This document shows positions 48,022 to 58,286 of a stretch of DNA of 64,000 nt, in pieces. Within the stretch, counting starts at the first letter, position 1. The number at the start of each line of letters is the position of its first letter. Origin of the DNA: Clonostachys chloroleuca (taxonomy: Eukaryota; Ascomycota; Sordariomycetes; Hypocreales; Bionectriaceae); assembly GCA_037952775.1 (NCBI GenBank), contig JBANAY010000004.1, positions 6,634,001-6,698,000 on the forward strand. The letters run 5' to 3'. The notes beneath the pieces are model-generated. The model had not been told where the DNA came from. It ran no database searches and was given only the letters and a program-made list of their open reading frames with translations. Both the position numbers and the translations under genes were made by a program.

Positions 48022-50205
48022 TTGGATGACTGTGACTCCCACCACGCTTCCGCAACAACCAACAACATCAACACCCTCGTTGGAAGCACGCCGCCCACGT
48101 TACGGTTCATTGATATAGAGGACAATTGCATCACGGAGGTGCCAACACCCTGCGCATATGCCTGTCTTTCCTACGTATGGGGTCAACAGGGCAGCCAGCT
48201 CCAGCTGACGACGGACACAAGGGCGAAGCTGGAAGTGCCGCATGCCTTGGAGAATGCCCAGACCTCCGGTTTGCCACAGACCATCATCGATGCTCTGGAG
48301 GTGAGTCGCTCAGTCGGGCTCCGGTACATCTGGGTTGACGCTCTGTGCATAATCCAGGATGATGACGACGACAAGGCTGCCATCATCTCCAAGATGGGTG
48401 CCATCTACGGAAACAGCGCTCTCACCATAGTAACGTCGTCCAACTCAGACCCTACAGCAGGCATACCTGGTGTCAGTAGACCGCGTTCACAGAATCAGCT
48501 CTCCACCACAATCCAAGGAATGGGCGTCATGATCGCATCTCACGACACAAGACTCCCCCAAGGCGACATTGAAGACTCCAAATGGAACTCGCGCGCATGG
48601 ACATACCAGGAAAGAGTGTTGTCTCCCCGCACCGTCTATTTCACTGAGTCGCAAATGTGTTTTGATTGCCACCATTCAAACGCTTTCGAAGATACAGTGC
48701 CTGTACTGGACCCGGAATACAAGCCATTGCTTGTTAACGAGCAGACCCGCTTTGACTCCAGGATGTACGACCTATGGATGCGTGTCTGGTCTGATCCTAC
48801 ACAATATCAGTATGCGAACAAGGCATTCGATATCGGTGACTGCATCATGTCAATCATCAGCGAGGATCCTGATGGTCCGGACGGATGCAGCGAGGATCCT
48901 GCCCCTATCTACCGGATCAAAGATGTCGGTTCGAAGACTATGGATACGCCGTTCGTCAAGGGCGGCACCTTGTGGGACATGTATAAGCATGGTGTGAGAG
49001 CGTACACGAAGCGGCTAATGACGAACCCGTCCGATGGCGTCAACGCATTTCTGGGTATTGCGGATGTGATTCGACAAGGCACCAATACCACGTTCTGGTA
49101 CGGCATGCCGGAGTTTGCTTTCCACCAGTCGCTCCTCTGGCACCCTCGAGAGCCACTGAAGAGGCGAATGAAGAGGGGCTCCGATGAACCTCTGTTCCCC
49201 AGCTGGGCATGGGCCGCGTGGGAAGGATCTGTGTCGTACCGCGGTCGAGGCTGGTACAATGCCGTGGCTTTCCCGTGCTCACCAGCATTGCAATGGCTGC
49301 AGAAAATTCCGCAGGAAAAGATGATAGGGTACATTATGCAAGCAGTCAGAAATGGCCAAAAGTCTAGAGAGGAAGCAAACGAGATGATCAAGAATACTCT
49401 CGGGGTCAAAGACATTCTTGAGGAGTTGCACAATGCCGATGTAATACATTTTGATTACGAGGAGAGAGGATGGGTTGTGGAGCGTGATGAGACTCGAAAT
49501 GTTCACTTTTACACGCATCCCGAATATCCTGGAGTCAAGTTCGACTATCCGATCTTTCTCCCCGACCAGACACTTACCAAATTACCTACCGATGCCGGCA
49601 CCTTGTTCTTCCAGACTCGCGTTGCGCCGGTCAAATTTGCCGACATGCCTAATACTCACGTCGTCTCCGGTCCAGCCGTTGATCAATTCCTCCAAATTGG
49701 CCTAAACGACGAGAAGCGTTCAGCCAATTACCGCCCGCCTTGGCAGCGCATAGTATATCACCAAGGCTACCGTGCCGGGTTCCTCAGTCTTAACGTACCC
49801 TGGGATGAAGTCGATGTTCAAAGCGATCAGTACTATCTCGCCGTGATATCTCGCGAAGGATTGTCGCAAATCGAGGAGCCGACGTTGAACTGGGATATGT
49901 TCTGGAAAATGGACCCACAAACTGTCGTGCGAGGGCTGTTTGGAGAGGAGAGGACAAGAAAAGACGGCATGACGATGCGATTGGTGGAAGAACCTGTCGG
50001 ACCAAAGGAACAGCGACCGAGAAACGAGACTGGAGATCCATATTGGGACGAGTATCGGTTCGGAGAGGTCACGTTGTTTGATGTGTACAATGTGCTTCTA
50101 CTTAAGAAAGATGGCAGGATGCATGAGCGGGTTGGCGTGGGCAAGGTTAATTATTGTGCCTTCCACTGCACAAAGGCAGAGAGAGAAACGGTAAGACTTG
50201 TGTGA
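48022..50205 (+). CDS. HET-domain (heterokaryon incompatibility) protein, 5'-truncated by gap
   Basis: A 727-codon frame open from the gap to TGA at 50205. There is no in-frame ATG at the beginning (the ATG at 48018 is followed by a stop in its own frame), so the true start lies in or before the gap. The HET domain occupies about residues 45-210 of the visible part: YACLSYVWG, then IIDALEVSRSVGLRYIWVDALCIIQDD, here cited as two motifs of the family (the second ending in the WVDALCI block), then MGAIYGNSALTIV, and SRAWTYQERVLS with MCFDCHHSNAFE. HET domains are TIR-like and cause growth arrest or cell death in non-self recognition after hyphal fusion. The remaining 500 residues show no second domain I recognise. 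No introns, stops or RIP damage are seen. It lies about 5 kb from the divergently oriented NLR. Confidence 0.85.
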   Translation: MDDCDSHHASATTNNINTLVGSTPPTLRFIDIEDNCITEVPTPCAYACLSYVWGQQGSQLQLTTDTRAKLEVPHALENAQTSGLPQTIIDALEVSRSVGLRYIWVDALCIIQDDDDDKAAIISKMGAIYGNSALTIVTSSNSDPTAGIPGVSRPRSQNQLSTTIQGMGVMIASHDTRLPQGDIEDSKWNSRAWTYQERVLSPRTVYFTESQMCFDCHHSNAFEDTVPVLDPEYKPLLVNEQTRFDSRMYDLWMRVWSDPTQYQYANKAFDIGDCIMSIISEDPDGPDGCSEDPAPIYRIKDVGSKTMDTPFVKGGTLWDMYKHGVRAYTKRLMTNPSDGVNAFLGIADVIRQGTNTTFWYGMPEFAFHQSLLWHPREPLKRRMKRGSDEPLFPSWAWAAWEGSVSYRGRGWYNAVAFPCSPALQWLQKIPQEKMIGYIMQAVRNGQKSREEANEMIKNTLGVKDILEELHNADVIHFDYEERGWVVERDETRNVHFYTHPEYPGVKFDYPIFLPDQTLTKLPTDAGTLFFQTRVAPVKFADMPNTHVVSGPAVDQFLQIGLNDEKRSANYRPPWQRIVYHQGYRAGFLSLNVPWDEVDVQSDQYYLAVISREGLSQIEEPTLNWDMFWKMDPQTVVRGLFGEERTRKDGMTMRLVEEPVGPKEQRPRNETGDPYWDEYRFGEVTLFDVYNVLLLKKDGRMHERVGVGKVNYCAFHCTKAERETVRLV

Positions 50206-51525
50206 TTTGGTGCTGCCTGGGTAAAACTGCTGGGAGCAAAATGGGTCATTGCTGGCGGATCAGTACCCGCATCGAAGCCTCGATATATTGCCTCGAAATT
50301 GCCAATCATGTGCCGATCGAGGCTGTTCCTTTTCAGCTCCCAGCTCGATAAGATGTTCTTAGATCAGCTTCGAACGTGGTTGGTCTGCCATTTCATAAGG
50401 GTCAGGCCGTCTCCATAGGCCTCGTATTGAAGAACATAAGAGAAAACGAGTGCTAGGGCGCAGGCCGGGCTCAAGCCTCTGCCAGCGACATTAACACGGT
50501 CGGGCATGAAAGATGGGAAATTGAAGAGGTCGGATGATCATTTGTCACATTCCGAACTCGGGCGATTGTCTCCACACCTAAACCTGGTGCATCTTGGTGT
50601 AGTGTCTTTCATCCAGATCTTTTAGTAAGCGTCCAGCCATCGACGTACCTTGGATTCCAAATGATAGCCCGTAGGTTTGTTTAAAGATATAGTTAAACCC
50701 CGAGAGGAAAGTGAAAAGTAGAATATAGAGTAGGATCAGGTAGAGCCTAAGAACTATAATAACTAGCTCAGTCCGGAAGAAGGTTACTAGTAGTAGTAGA
50801 GTCTACTATAGCTGCTTCCAGAATAATACCCTCTGTAAATACTTAGAGGAGTACTATTTATCTTTAGTAATTTGATAAAGTTCCTTTACTTTCTAGTCTA
50901 AGAGAAGGGGGAAGTATATTTCAGGAAGAAATAATAGAGTAATAATAAAAGCTATCCTGGATATTATTAATATTACCTACTCTGTCTAATACTAGCTGAG
51001 CTTAGGGTTAGAGATATTCTAGCTATCTACTATAGGTATAATAATAGGGGCTAAGAAGTAAATCAGTTAGTATAATAAAAGGTCTAATTTTAAGGTTAGC
51101 TTACTTGATATATTCGCCTAAGCAATGATTGGAAAGACAAAGGCTCTCTTGACCGGGCGGAACTGGTCATGCTATATATACAAGGTCCCAACGTGGCTAA
51201 TATTTCAGCTGAATAACACCACATCAATAATTAGTGGAGGTCCCAATGCCCCAAGGCGGGCACTACCCAGGCAATCCTACAGTCTGACAACGACGGATCT
51301 TTCTTGCAGTTCTTTCAATGCAGTTTTTCAGGCAGATTTTGTACGTTTTAAGAATTTCTATGATAAGGCCCAATAGAGAGCGTTTATTGAGGGTTACAAT
51401 CACAATAGAGCAACGAAAGGCAACTTGGAGGAATGAAAAGGTGGGCTAGTTGAATGATCCATTGCCCCCGCACTAGCGTGATAAGCTGGTGGTAGGTCGT
51501 GGACTATTGACTGCCTACAGTGGGG
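50206..51525. other. HET 3' region and partly RIPped spacer
   Basis: 50.2-50.65 kb is normal composition and includes the HET 3' region. 50.65-51.12 kb is AT-rich and mildly RIP-like. 51.12-51.5 kb is normal again. No gene is supported. Confidence 0.4.
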
Positions 51526-51551
51526 TACCAAAAGTTTGCGACCACCCGACA
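51526..51551 (+). repeat. Left TIR of Tc1 element with TA
   Basis: TA followed by the inverted repeat CCAAAAGTTTGCGACCACCC and GGAC-like end. Pairs with 52868-52893. Confidence 0.85.
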
Positions 51552-52891
51552 TTTTCGCGTTTCTCCACCGACACGGTCCTGACAACTTCTTCCTTTCAAA
51601 CACACATTGCGCCCGCAATTTTCAAGTAAAATGCGTACCTTTGGTGTCGAGATATCAGGAAATCGCCGTCGAGGCCAGCAATTTAGTCCTGAAGCTAAAG
51701 GAGCGATATTGGGCATGCTGTGCGCGGGCGCGTCGCTGCGCGCCGTCGCGCGCGAGTTCAAGACCACACATTCAACTGTATCCAAGTTGCGCAACCGCTT
51801 CAAAGATGACCATACAACGGATTATAAGGCACGAAAAGGGAGGCCCTCGGTACTCACGAAGGCAGAGAAGCGATATATCATTAGATTGGCTTTATTAGAC
51901 CGCAGCATCACGTGGTCTGCCCTCGTCGGCAGTGTAGATACCCGAGTATCTAAGTCAACGGTCCGACGTATTATCCGTACGCATTACAAGCGCAAATGGA
52001 AGGCTATAGATAGAATAGAACTAACACCAGAAAATGCAAGAATTAGGCTCCAATGGGCACGTTATTGGCTGCTAAAAATCGAAGAATTGATAGAGGTACG
52101 TGGCTTCAAACCTAAGGGGTCAGTAGAGGCTAATTTTACTAGATAATCTGCTCTGACGAGACTATAATTCAGAACGCTTCAAGCAACCCTAACGTCTATC
52201 TCTTTCGACGAAGCTCTGAGAAGTATCGTAAGGATCTTGTCAACCGGAAGGATTATGTAAAGCCCTCGATTTCATTAATATATTAGGGAGGAATCTGGAA
52301 GACAGGAAGGACACCTTTGGTCTTGATATATCACGATGAAAACGCTCCTCGAAGAGGCTACAGCTCTATTAGCTACCAATTAGCCCTTGAGGAGGGTCTT
52401 CTGCCTTATTACGATGGAACTCGCCGTTTTCAACAAGATAATGCAGGGATTCATATGTCAAATTCATCAATAACGTGGCTGTTGGAACATGCAATTGAAC
52501 TGTTGGATTGGCCTCCGTATTCTCCTGATATGAGCCTAATTGAGAACTTCTGGAGTCTCTTAAAAGCTCGGCTTCGAAGCAGATATCCTTATTTAAGCAG
52601 CCTCTCAAGGACGGATGTAAATATCGAAGAATTGAAGCGATGCGTGCAGGTTGTGTGGAGGGAGTTTGACCAGGGCCTAATTCGAGGGCTTATGGAGTCA
52701 CTTCCAAATAGGCTATATGCAGTCATTCGGGCAAGGGGTTGGTATACAAAATATTAAATGGCATGATTAGGGTATTCTAAAAATATATGAATTGTAATTT
52801 TAAAATATTATTTGGTGGTGATGCAAGCGTTTGAACTTATGCAGGGAAAATTGGGTGGTTGGGCTAAGTCAGGGTGGTCGCAAACTTTTGG
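51528..52891 (+). mobile_element. Tc1/mariner transposon, 1364 bp, almost intact
   Basis: The element runs from CCAAAAGTTTGCGACCACCC at the left to its inverse at the right; the TIRs match over about 24 bp with one mismatch (a G/T next to GAC). Both ends abut TA (51526-51527 and 52892-52893), the Tc1/mariner target duplication. It holds a single transposase gene with an intron. Composition is like that of host genes and there is no obvious RIP, in contrast to nearly every other element in the window. Confidence 0.9.
51631..52757 (+). pseudogene. Tc1-type DD34E transposase with one premature stop
   Basis: ATG at 51631. Exon 1 is 51631-52095 and exon 2 is 52143-52757, separated by a 47-nt intron (GTACGT donor, GCTAAT branch site, TACTAG acceptor); splicing restores one frame of 360 codons including the final stop. 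The N-terminal 110 residues form two helix-turn-helix units (AVAREFKTTHSTVSKLRNRF, then VSKSTVRRIIR). The catalytic triad is complete: Asp in CSDET (codon 52155-52157), Asp in QQDNAGIH (52437-52439), Glu in LIENFW (52542-52544), with 34 residues between the last two, the Tc1 signature. The only defect is a TAG at 52284-52286 inside the IY*GGIW strand, where Trp (TGG) is usual in Tc1 elements. The copy is therefore recently inactivated, or the stop is an assembly error. Confidence 0.8.
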
Positions 52892-52893
52892 TA
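52868..52893 (-). repeat. Right TIR of Tc1 element with TA
   Basis: Inverse of the left TIR with one mismatch, followed by TA at 52892-52893. Confidence 0.85.
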
Positions 52894-53895
52894 TGTTAGT
52901 TTAACTGATTTGTTGGCAACCGACTTGGAATAATTAAATAGTGGATCGTAGCAGCTACGGATCGAGATGCCATGACTAGTTATTTATTATTGACCCAAAG
53001 TGAAAATTACCAAAACCGAAGCGGTCGCCGCAGATCATCAGAAATATCGTTCCAGAACGTTGTTCAAGATTTGTGTCAAGTATTTCTACACAGCAGAGGC
53101 TCGCCACATAGTACACCGCGGATCCCATTGAAGCGATAGGATGAATGCGGGCTTATGCGTGTTACTGACTGTGTTGACAGCTCCGGCGCCTGGGGTTGCA
53201 CGCTATGCCATGGCCGGTGAAATCTGGGGAGGCGCCAGTCGGCCTTTGTCTTGGAAGGCAGCCGGCAGGACGGCAAGGACTGGACGGGCCGTGGGCTGTC
53301 GTACGACGGAGACGGCAAGCCACCCATCCCAGCTGCGGTGTGTCAGGCATGCACGCGGCTCGTTGGCTTCCTGGTCCTCGTCCTCATCTTCACCACCGTA
53401 CCAAACGGCTCAACCGTGGACCGAGTGGTATTCGTTCTCATAGGGCGCAGGCTGAACAGCTGGGCGTTCCTGGCTCCCTTCTATCCGCTTTCCTACCGCT
53501 TTTATGATTAGCCACTGACCCCTTCGCCCACAGTGTACTACCCTGAAGTCTCTGCTGCATCCGGGTATACCCATCTTTTCACCGCCAGCAGTTAGCGCAG
53601 CTAGTTCATGCCAGTGCAATTGAGGGTGATGGGTAGTAAGGAAGGGAGGGCAACGGGCGGATGGTATTGGTTTCTTCGAGATGAGCAATAACACCTTCAC
53701 ATTGGTAATTTGGAGGAACGTGATCGCAGGGCATTAAATCAACTTGACTGTATTAGCTATAGAAATGCTACCCTCATTAAAAAACCCCACAGGTATGGGG
53801 AAAAAGAGTAGCAGCATCTTTACCCTTGTTTTCTAGTTTGTACCTCTCGAGCTCCATGTTTCCCAGTAATGCCAAGACAAACCCAGCCCAGTCTA
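52894..53895. other. Spacer around the GC island
   Basis: Apart from the GC-rich island at 53141-53511 nothing is recognised. From about 53763 the sequence is homologous to the 3' flank of the second cysteine-protein copy (from 55863), so the duplication extends beyond the coding part. Confidence 0.4.
53141..53511 (+). other. GC-rich island with overlapping open frames
   Basis: About 370 bp of clearly higher GC than the surroundings, with long open frames in all three plus-strand phases. One (from 53141) starts MNAGLCVLLTVLTAPAPGVA, which could be a signal peptide, but continues as low-complexity Arg/Ser. Another (53251-53511) reads YDGDGKPPIPAAVCQACTRL followed by a hydrophobic helix VGFLVLVLIFTTV. 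It may be a decayed membrane-protein gene with frameshifts. I cannot choose a frame or name a family. Confidence 0.3.
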
Positions 53896-54093
53896 CTACA
53901 TGGTACACATGTCATTCACGGTATTATCTCCTATCATATCGCAGCCCACAATACAGAAAGAATTACTAATAACTGTACCAATGTTATCCGTACAGCGATA
54001 AAGTACTTTATTAAGGGCGGTATCCGGAATAGTTGGGATATTCGAGTTGAGGGTATACGCGGCCCTCAATTGCGCGGTGGTATATCCTTTACG
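53896..54093 (-). pseudogene. C-terminal part of a small cysteine-rich protein gene, copy 1
   Basis: On the minus strand a 65-codon frame starting RKGYTTAQLRAAYTLNSN and ending CDMIGDNTVNDMCTM followed by TAG contains four cysteines spaced C-x12-C-x3-C-x11-C. An in-frame TAA lies four codons upstream and no plausible start or acceptor splice site precedes it, so the N-terminal part is lost. A paralogous copy with the same end (NMCTM-stop) lies 2.1 kb away at 56013-56529. The shared residues (LYRC-x-DN-x-GTV, GC, MCTM) lie at the same spacing, which supports a genuine protein family. I do not recognise it by name. Small size and cysteines suggest secretion. Confidence 0.5.
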
Positions 54094-54112
54094 CCAGCAT
54101 TAGTCGGGGCTG

Positions 54113-55862
54113 AACCCAGATGAACACGGGAAGCAATATCATACCATTGGTAATTAGTGTTTGACCACAGACCAACTCCTGGTAAGCATAAGGCGTTATT
54201 ACTTGGCCCAGTGCCGCGACAGTAAATGAGAGCAGGATTACAATCCCGGAAAGAGACTTAGAAACTATTTTACTAGCTCGGAAGGAAAAAATCTGTAAGT
54301 TTTAAGAAAAGTTGAAATATTAGGATCTAGAGTTTATTGGATTTCGGTGTAGGAGGCCAGTGGTTTGAATAGTATAAATAGTCCCTTAGCGGTATATGTT
54401 CATCTGCGAAGGAAACCCGTGTAGTAATTTTACCCTTGATCATGAGTACTTCCTACCTGATACTACTGCGGTAGTATGTGATGGTATACAACTCATCATG
54501 TCATATTGAAAGACAATTAATTACGCTCCGCCCCTTTTTTTCTCAGCCAGAGGTTCATATACAACTATATTCCAATACGCAACATTGATACTAGCTAGAA
54601 GAAAGTCGTGATATATTCTCTATAATGAAATGAATGCTCGGGCACTCTTTCAAAGTTGGAATGCAGATCATGCGCTTGGTCTATGCTAGTTGGTGGATCC
54701 CACGTTTTCCGGATATGCTCTTGTCTTGCGTGGTTATGACACCCTTGATATTGATATGAAATGTTTTCAATTGCCTATAATCCGTATGTACATGCAAGTG
54801 TTGTAATATTTGCATTCCCTTACTTCTAATATTCCAAGCGAGTAACGCTTTGTGAGCCTCTACCGCGAGAACAGCCAGTTTGAACCCTAACTTAGCTCAA
54901 GCGGTGTTCATTACTGGTAGCGTTATTCCTTTCTCCTTCCTGTCCACTAAAGAAACCTTCTTGTAGTACGTTGTGTTAACACAAGGTAAACCTATCCTGT
55001 AAATAGTGCTTTCATACGTTTGTTTCGGCCTTACAGCCCTATTTTCTTTCGCATACATGTGCTAAGCAATGCCCTAATTCAGTTGGAAGCCAATACGCAG
55101 CCTAGACACGCACATATGAGACAGTCCACACGCAAAGAAGTAGGTAACCAAGACCATAGCGTCGGAAAGGCATGGATATCTCAATATCGTTCGACCCACT
55201 TGTTTTCTCTGACATGTCCGCATGGAAAAGGCGAGTCGCGGGCAATAAGTTCTCATCCATCTTGTAATAGAAAGCTTTCGACTCGGTAGTACCAGCATTA
55301 GGAATCAAGCTCTCTCAAGCTCCCGTCTAGCAGATCTAAGGCGTCCCTGCAGACTCTCTCGAGGTCGTTTTTAACCTTCTTGCGGTATCCACGGATAGTA
55401 GCAACATAGCTCTCCCCACCCCTTGTCTATTTCTTTTATTCGATCGATAAGATAATACGCCAGCTAGAACGGCGGTTGCAGACTATTTTCGTATAAATAA
55501 TAGCAAAAAGGTCCCGCTTATTGATACTGAGCTCATCACCCGCGCTAATAACTTCCTTCAGATAGGGGACTATATCGTCGTAAGGCTCAGCCTGTTCACA
55601 AAGGCGAGCGAGGAAAGTATGGCTATCTCCATGAAATTAGCATTATAGACGTGATGAGGCTAGGCTGACTTAACTTGTAAATATTAAATGGCCGTTTCAA
55701 TGTACAAGGCCAGATTGGCATGTTTGCTGGACCTATCCTCATGTCTTGGATCCGGTCCCTTGTGGTTTTTTTTTTTAAGAACTTAAGCGAGAGAGGCGAC
55801 CGTTGAGAAATTGAGACAATTAGAGTGTCTTCCACTCGGTAAGTCAATTATTAGTGTCAGAT
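54113..55862. other. Spacer between the two paralogous copies
   Basis: Normal to slightly AT-rich DNA with no supportable gene. Short frames at 55020-55308 occur on both strands without motifs. Confidence 0.4.
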
Positions 55863-55891
55863 AATGCTACCCTCATTAAAAACCCCTACAA

Positions 55892-55911
55892 GGGGGGGGG
55901 GGGGGGGGGGG
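55892..55911. repeat. G20 homopolymer
   Basis: Twenty consecutive G on the plus strand, 100 bp beyond the stop codon of cysteine-protein copy 2. The equivalent place in copy 1 (near 53785) has only short G/C runs, so the tract expanded after duplication. The exact length may be unreliable in a draft assembly. Confidence 0.9.
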
Positions 55912-56012
55912 AAGAGCGGCGGCATTCTCGTAATTATCCTCCCTTGTATTTCAGTTATCATCTCTTCAGACACAATTCCCCCAAGAACGGCCATCATAAC
56001 ATCCAGCCCAGA

Positions 56013-56529
56013 CTACATAGTACACATATTATCGGTAAGATTATTTCCTACCACGCCACAACCCATGTTACAGTGGGAGCTACAACGACCGTACCAACAT
56101 TATCCACACAGCGATAAAGGACTTGATTGATGGCCGGACACCCCGAATGGGCAGTATACGCGACCCTCAAATCAGCAGTAGTGTGAATACCCTTTATAGC
56201 AACATTAGTGGGGCCGTTGCAGTTGAGGCCGTGGCAACAGGAGCGACAGGAATTTTCGTGGTCGTGCTTGGCTTGGCGATGATCTCAGGAGCAGGGACAG
56301 ATGTTGTCTTGACGGGAGCCACGGGAACAGGGGCAGATGTTGGCTTGACGGGGACCACGGGAGCAGGGACAGATGTTGGCTTGACAGGAACCGGAGCTAC
56401 GGTAGGCTTGGTAGGTGCCGGCAGGATGGTAATGAGCTCTTCCGGAGCCCGGACCCAGATCGGAGCTGCTAAGGCGGATTGCGTCCTGAAGAGGAGAATG
56501 GACTGAGCAACAAGTATTGAGAACCGCAT
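56013..56529 (-). pseudogene. Secreted Pro/Thr-rich cysteine protein gene, copy 2 (frameshifted)
   Basis: From the ATG at 56529 a 111-codon frame encodes a signal peptide (MRFSILVAQSILLFRTQSALA), then WVRAPEELITILPAPT and a low-complexity region with imperfect repeats of VPVKPTSVPAP, and stops at 56194. Immediately beyond, in other frames, lies a second part homologous to copy 1: KGIHTTADLR, LYRCVDN, and after a further frame change CNMGCGVVGNNLTDNMCTM-stop at 56013. Two indels therefore separate the pieces, or the C-terminal part is no longer used and a 111-residue secreted proline-rich protein is made. Pro/Thr-rich linkers of this kind are usually O-mannosylated and extracellular or wall-bound. 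The repeat array makes slippage likely. No family recognised. Confidence 0.5.
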
Positions 56530-57012
56530 ATTGGCGACTAATTCAGAGAAGAAATATAACGAAAAGGGTCGTAATAAAGAGATATGCTTGCGAAAGCTCT
56601 GCGTCTTTCTACGGGGCAAATTTGGCAGGATCCATTTGATGATATATATTCTTGAAACTATCTGCCCCCAAATCATGCAGACCAATGGTGTCAGAAACGA
56701 AACAGGAGTAAGGAGCAAGTAAGGAATTTTCCGCCACTAACGAACGAAGTTGAACCCAGGGCATGAGAATAAGGAGATGTGATGTCAATCTCATTCCTAA
56801 ACAGCGCTGCCTCCCACTTAAGGCAACAAAGGGGTTCATACGGCTTCATTCCTGGTCGAATGTGATTATTTTGCACGTAAGGAAATCATACTCAACAATG
56901 CTAAAGTAACCCGGAACCTTACCCCAAGCGCTTCTTTTTGCGGATACGTGAGAAGGGACATGTTCTGGCTTGACCCAGACCAATCTCTCAACTACTCATC
57001 AAGGAGCTCGGG
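56530..57012. other. Spacer, nothing recognised
   Basis: Region upstream of the secreted-protein copy. The minus-strand frame continues open upstream to 56718 but its predicted residues do not look like part of the secreted protein. No TATA-like box could be assigned. Confidence 0.35.
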
Positions 57013-57249
57013 TTAGCATAACAGCGGTCCAGATATTTCTTCCCATGGTGTCCTTATCAATAGTGCATGAACTTCGTTGGTGACCTTGACGTCGAGTTGG
57101 TCGTCTGGATTCGGCAGGCTGTTCTTTGCAAACATGTCCCTAATGCCCTGGAGATGGATGTCGGCATTCTCAGAGCTCTGGTTCCGATGTTTTCTTCCAC
57201 GTATGTCCGGAGACCTTAACCTCCAAGGCAAACGCAGCGGCTCAGCCAC
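57013..57249 (-). pseudogene. Unrecognised C-terminal coding fragment
   Basis: A 78-codon minus-strand frame without a convincing ATG contains a hydrophilic stretch (NADIHLQGIRDMFAKNSLPN, then DDQLDVKVTNEVHALL) that reads like protein. It has no signal peptide, membrane segment or motif I know. Probably the tail of a decayed gene. Confidence 0.25.
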
Positions 57250-57662
57250 GATCCGGGATTACTTCGGAACAGAGTCACATCAACCTGCCATATACAGACC
57301 AAAAACTGGGCAATACGATGAAGCTAAATCTGGGCGCCTTTGGTCCCAAAACTAGGACTATTCTTTCGGTCCTAAAACCGGGACTCCTGTTCTAAAAATA
57401 GATCTAAATAGTAAATACCAAAATAGAAAATATAACTTCTAATTAATAGGCTAATATAATACTACTATCAAAGGAAAACTCTTAATATTAGGGTTAGGGA
57501 ATATTTAAAACTTATTTATAAAGGTATCCTGTATATTAATATTGATAATATAGTATATTCACCTAATGATCCCTAGATCGAGCTTGTTTATAATACTTTT
57601 AAGTCTTAAGCGAGATATTATATTAGCTTAGAAACTTCGTTGAATATTCAAAAACCAGTCCC

Positions 57663-57881
57663 CTACATCTCCACCCGTTGCTTGCGCGGTCGACCCCGAC
57701 GGCGAGCCGTCGTGTCTTTACCATGCTATACATCGTCATCTGCGTCTACCATGACTTCGGCAGCAGCAGGTCTGTGCGCTGGTGCTTCGAGGTCATCCTC
57801 TCCATGGCCTGAGAATGGCTCAGTAATGTCATCGGGTTGGAATGTTGAGAGTTTCACCAAATCGGGAAATTTCCAGCGAAC
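57663..57881 (-). pseudogene. C-terminal fragment with AT-hook
   Basis: On the minus strand a 72-codon frame reads VRWKFPDLVKLSTFQPDD, then an acidic and Ala/Pro-rich linker ending VMVDADDDV, a TAG, and continues HGKDTTARRRGRPRKQRVEM before a final TAG. RRRGRPRKQR is a textbook AT-hook (core RGRP), a minor-groove DNA-binding motif. The internal TAG probably arose from CAG. The upstream part is lost in the TA-rich block. Several fungal transposon proteins and chromatin factors end in an AT-hook, and I cannot tell which this was. Confidence 0.4.
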
Positions 57882-58286
57882 TCCCTTGTGGATACCTAAG
57901 CTTTACAGAGGCCACATAGTGCATCTACCTATAGTCTCTAGAGGCTATGATTTTCTAGTTTAATATATAAAAATCTAATTTAATTGCTCAGTAAGATAAT
58001 GAGACTATATTTTTACCCCTGGCTTATAATTTCTCCGCCTTTTTATAAAAGAATTACAGGTAAAGGCTCGAACAGGTAAGGTAGGCCCTGAGACTATATA
58101 TAGTAATATCTAGTAGATATTAATTAAATTTAGATAGGAAACTAAAATATACTAGTATAATATAGAGTAACTATTAATTAATCTATAGAATAGATATTAA
58201 TTAGCTATTTCCTAATAATTAGAAATCTAGTAAGTTTAAAGCTTAGTAGATATATTAATCTTAAATATATAATACTAATTATATAT
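57882..58286. other. AT-rich transition into repeat block
   Basis: Composition becomes TA-rich from about 57.95 kb with stops in all frames. No motif recognised before the LTR-like copy at 58287. Confidence 0.4.

Noticed and set aside
48569..49433. Frames of 142 and 174 codons within the HET gene
   Set aside because: Alternative-frame shadows of the HET coding sequence.
52080..52150. Frameshift in the Tc1 transposase
   Set aside because: A canonical 47-nt intron (52096-52142) restores the frame, so only the TAG at 52284 remains as a defect.
57640..57963. 107-codon plus-strand frame
   Set aside because: It is the antisense of the AT-hook fragment, whose minus-strand reading is far more protein-like.
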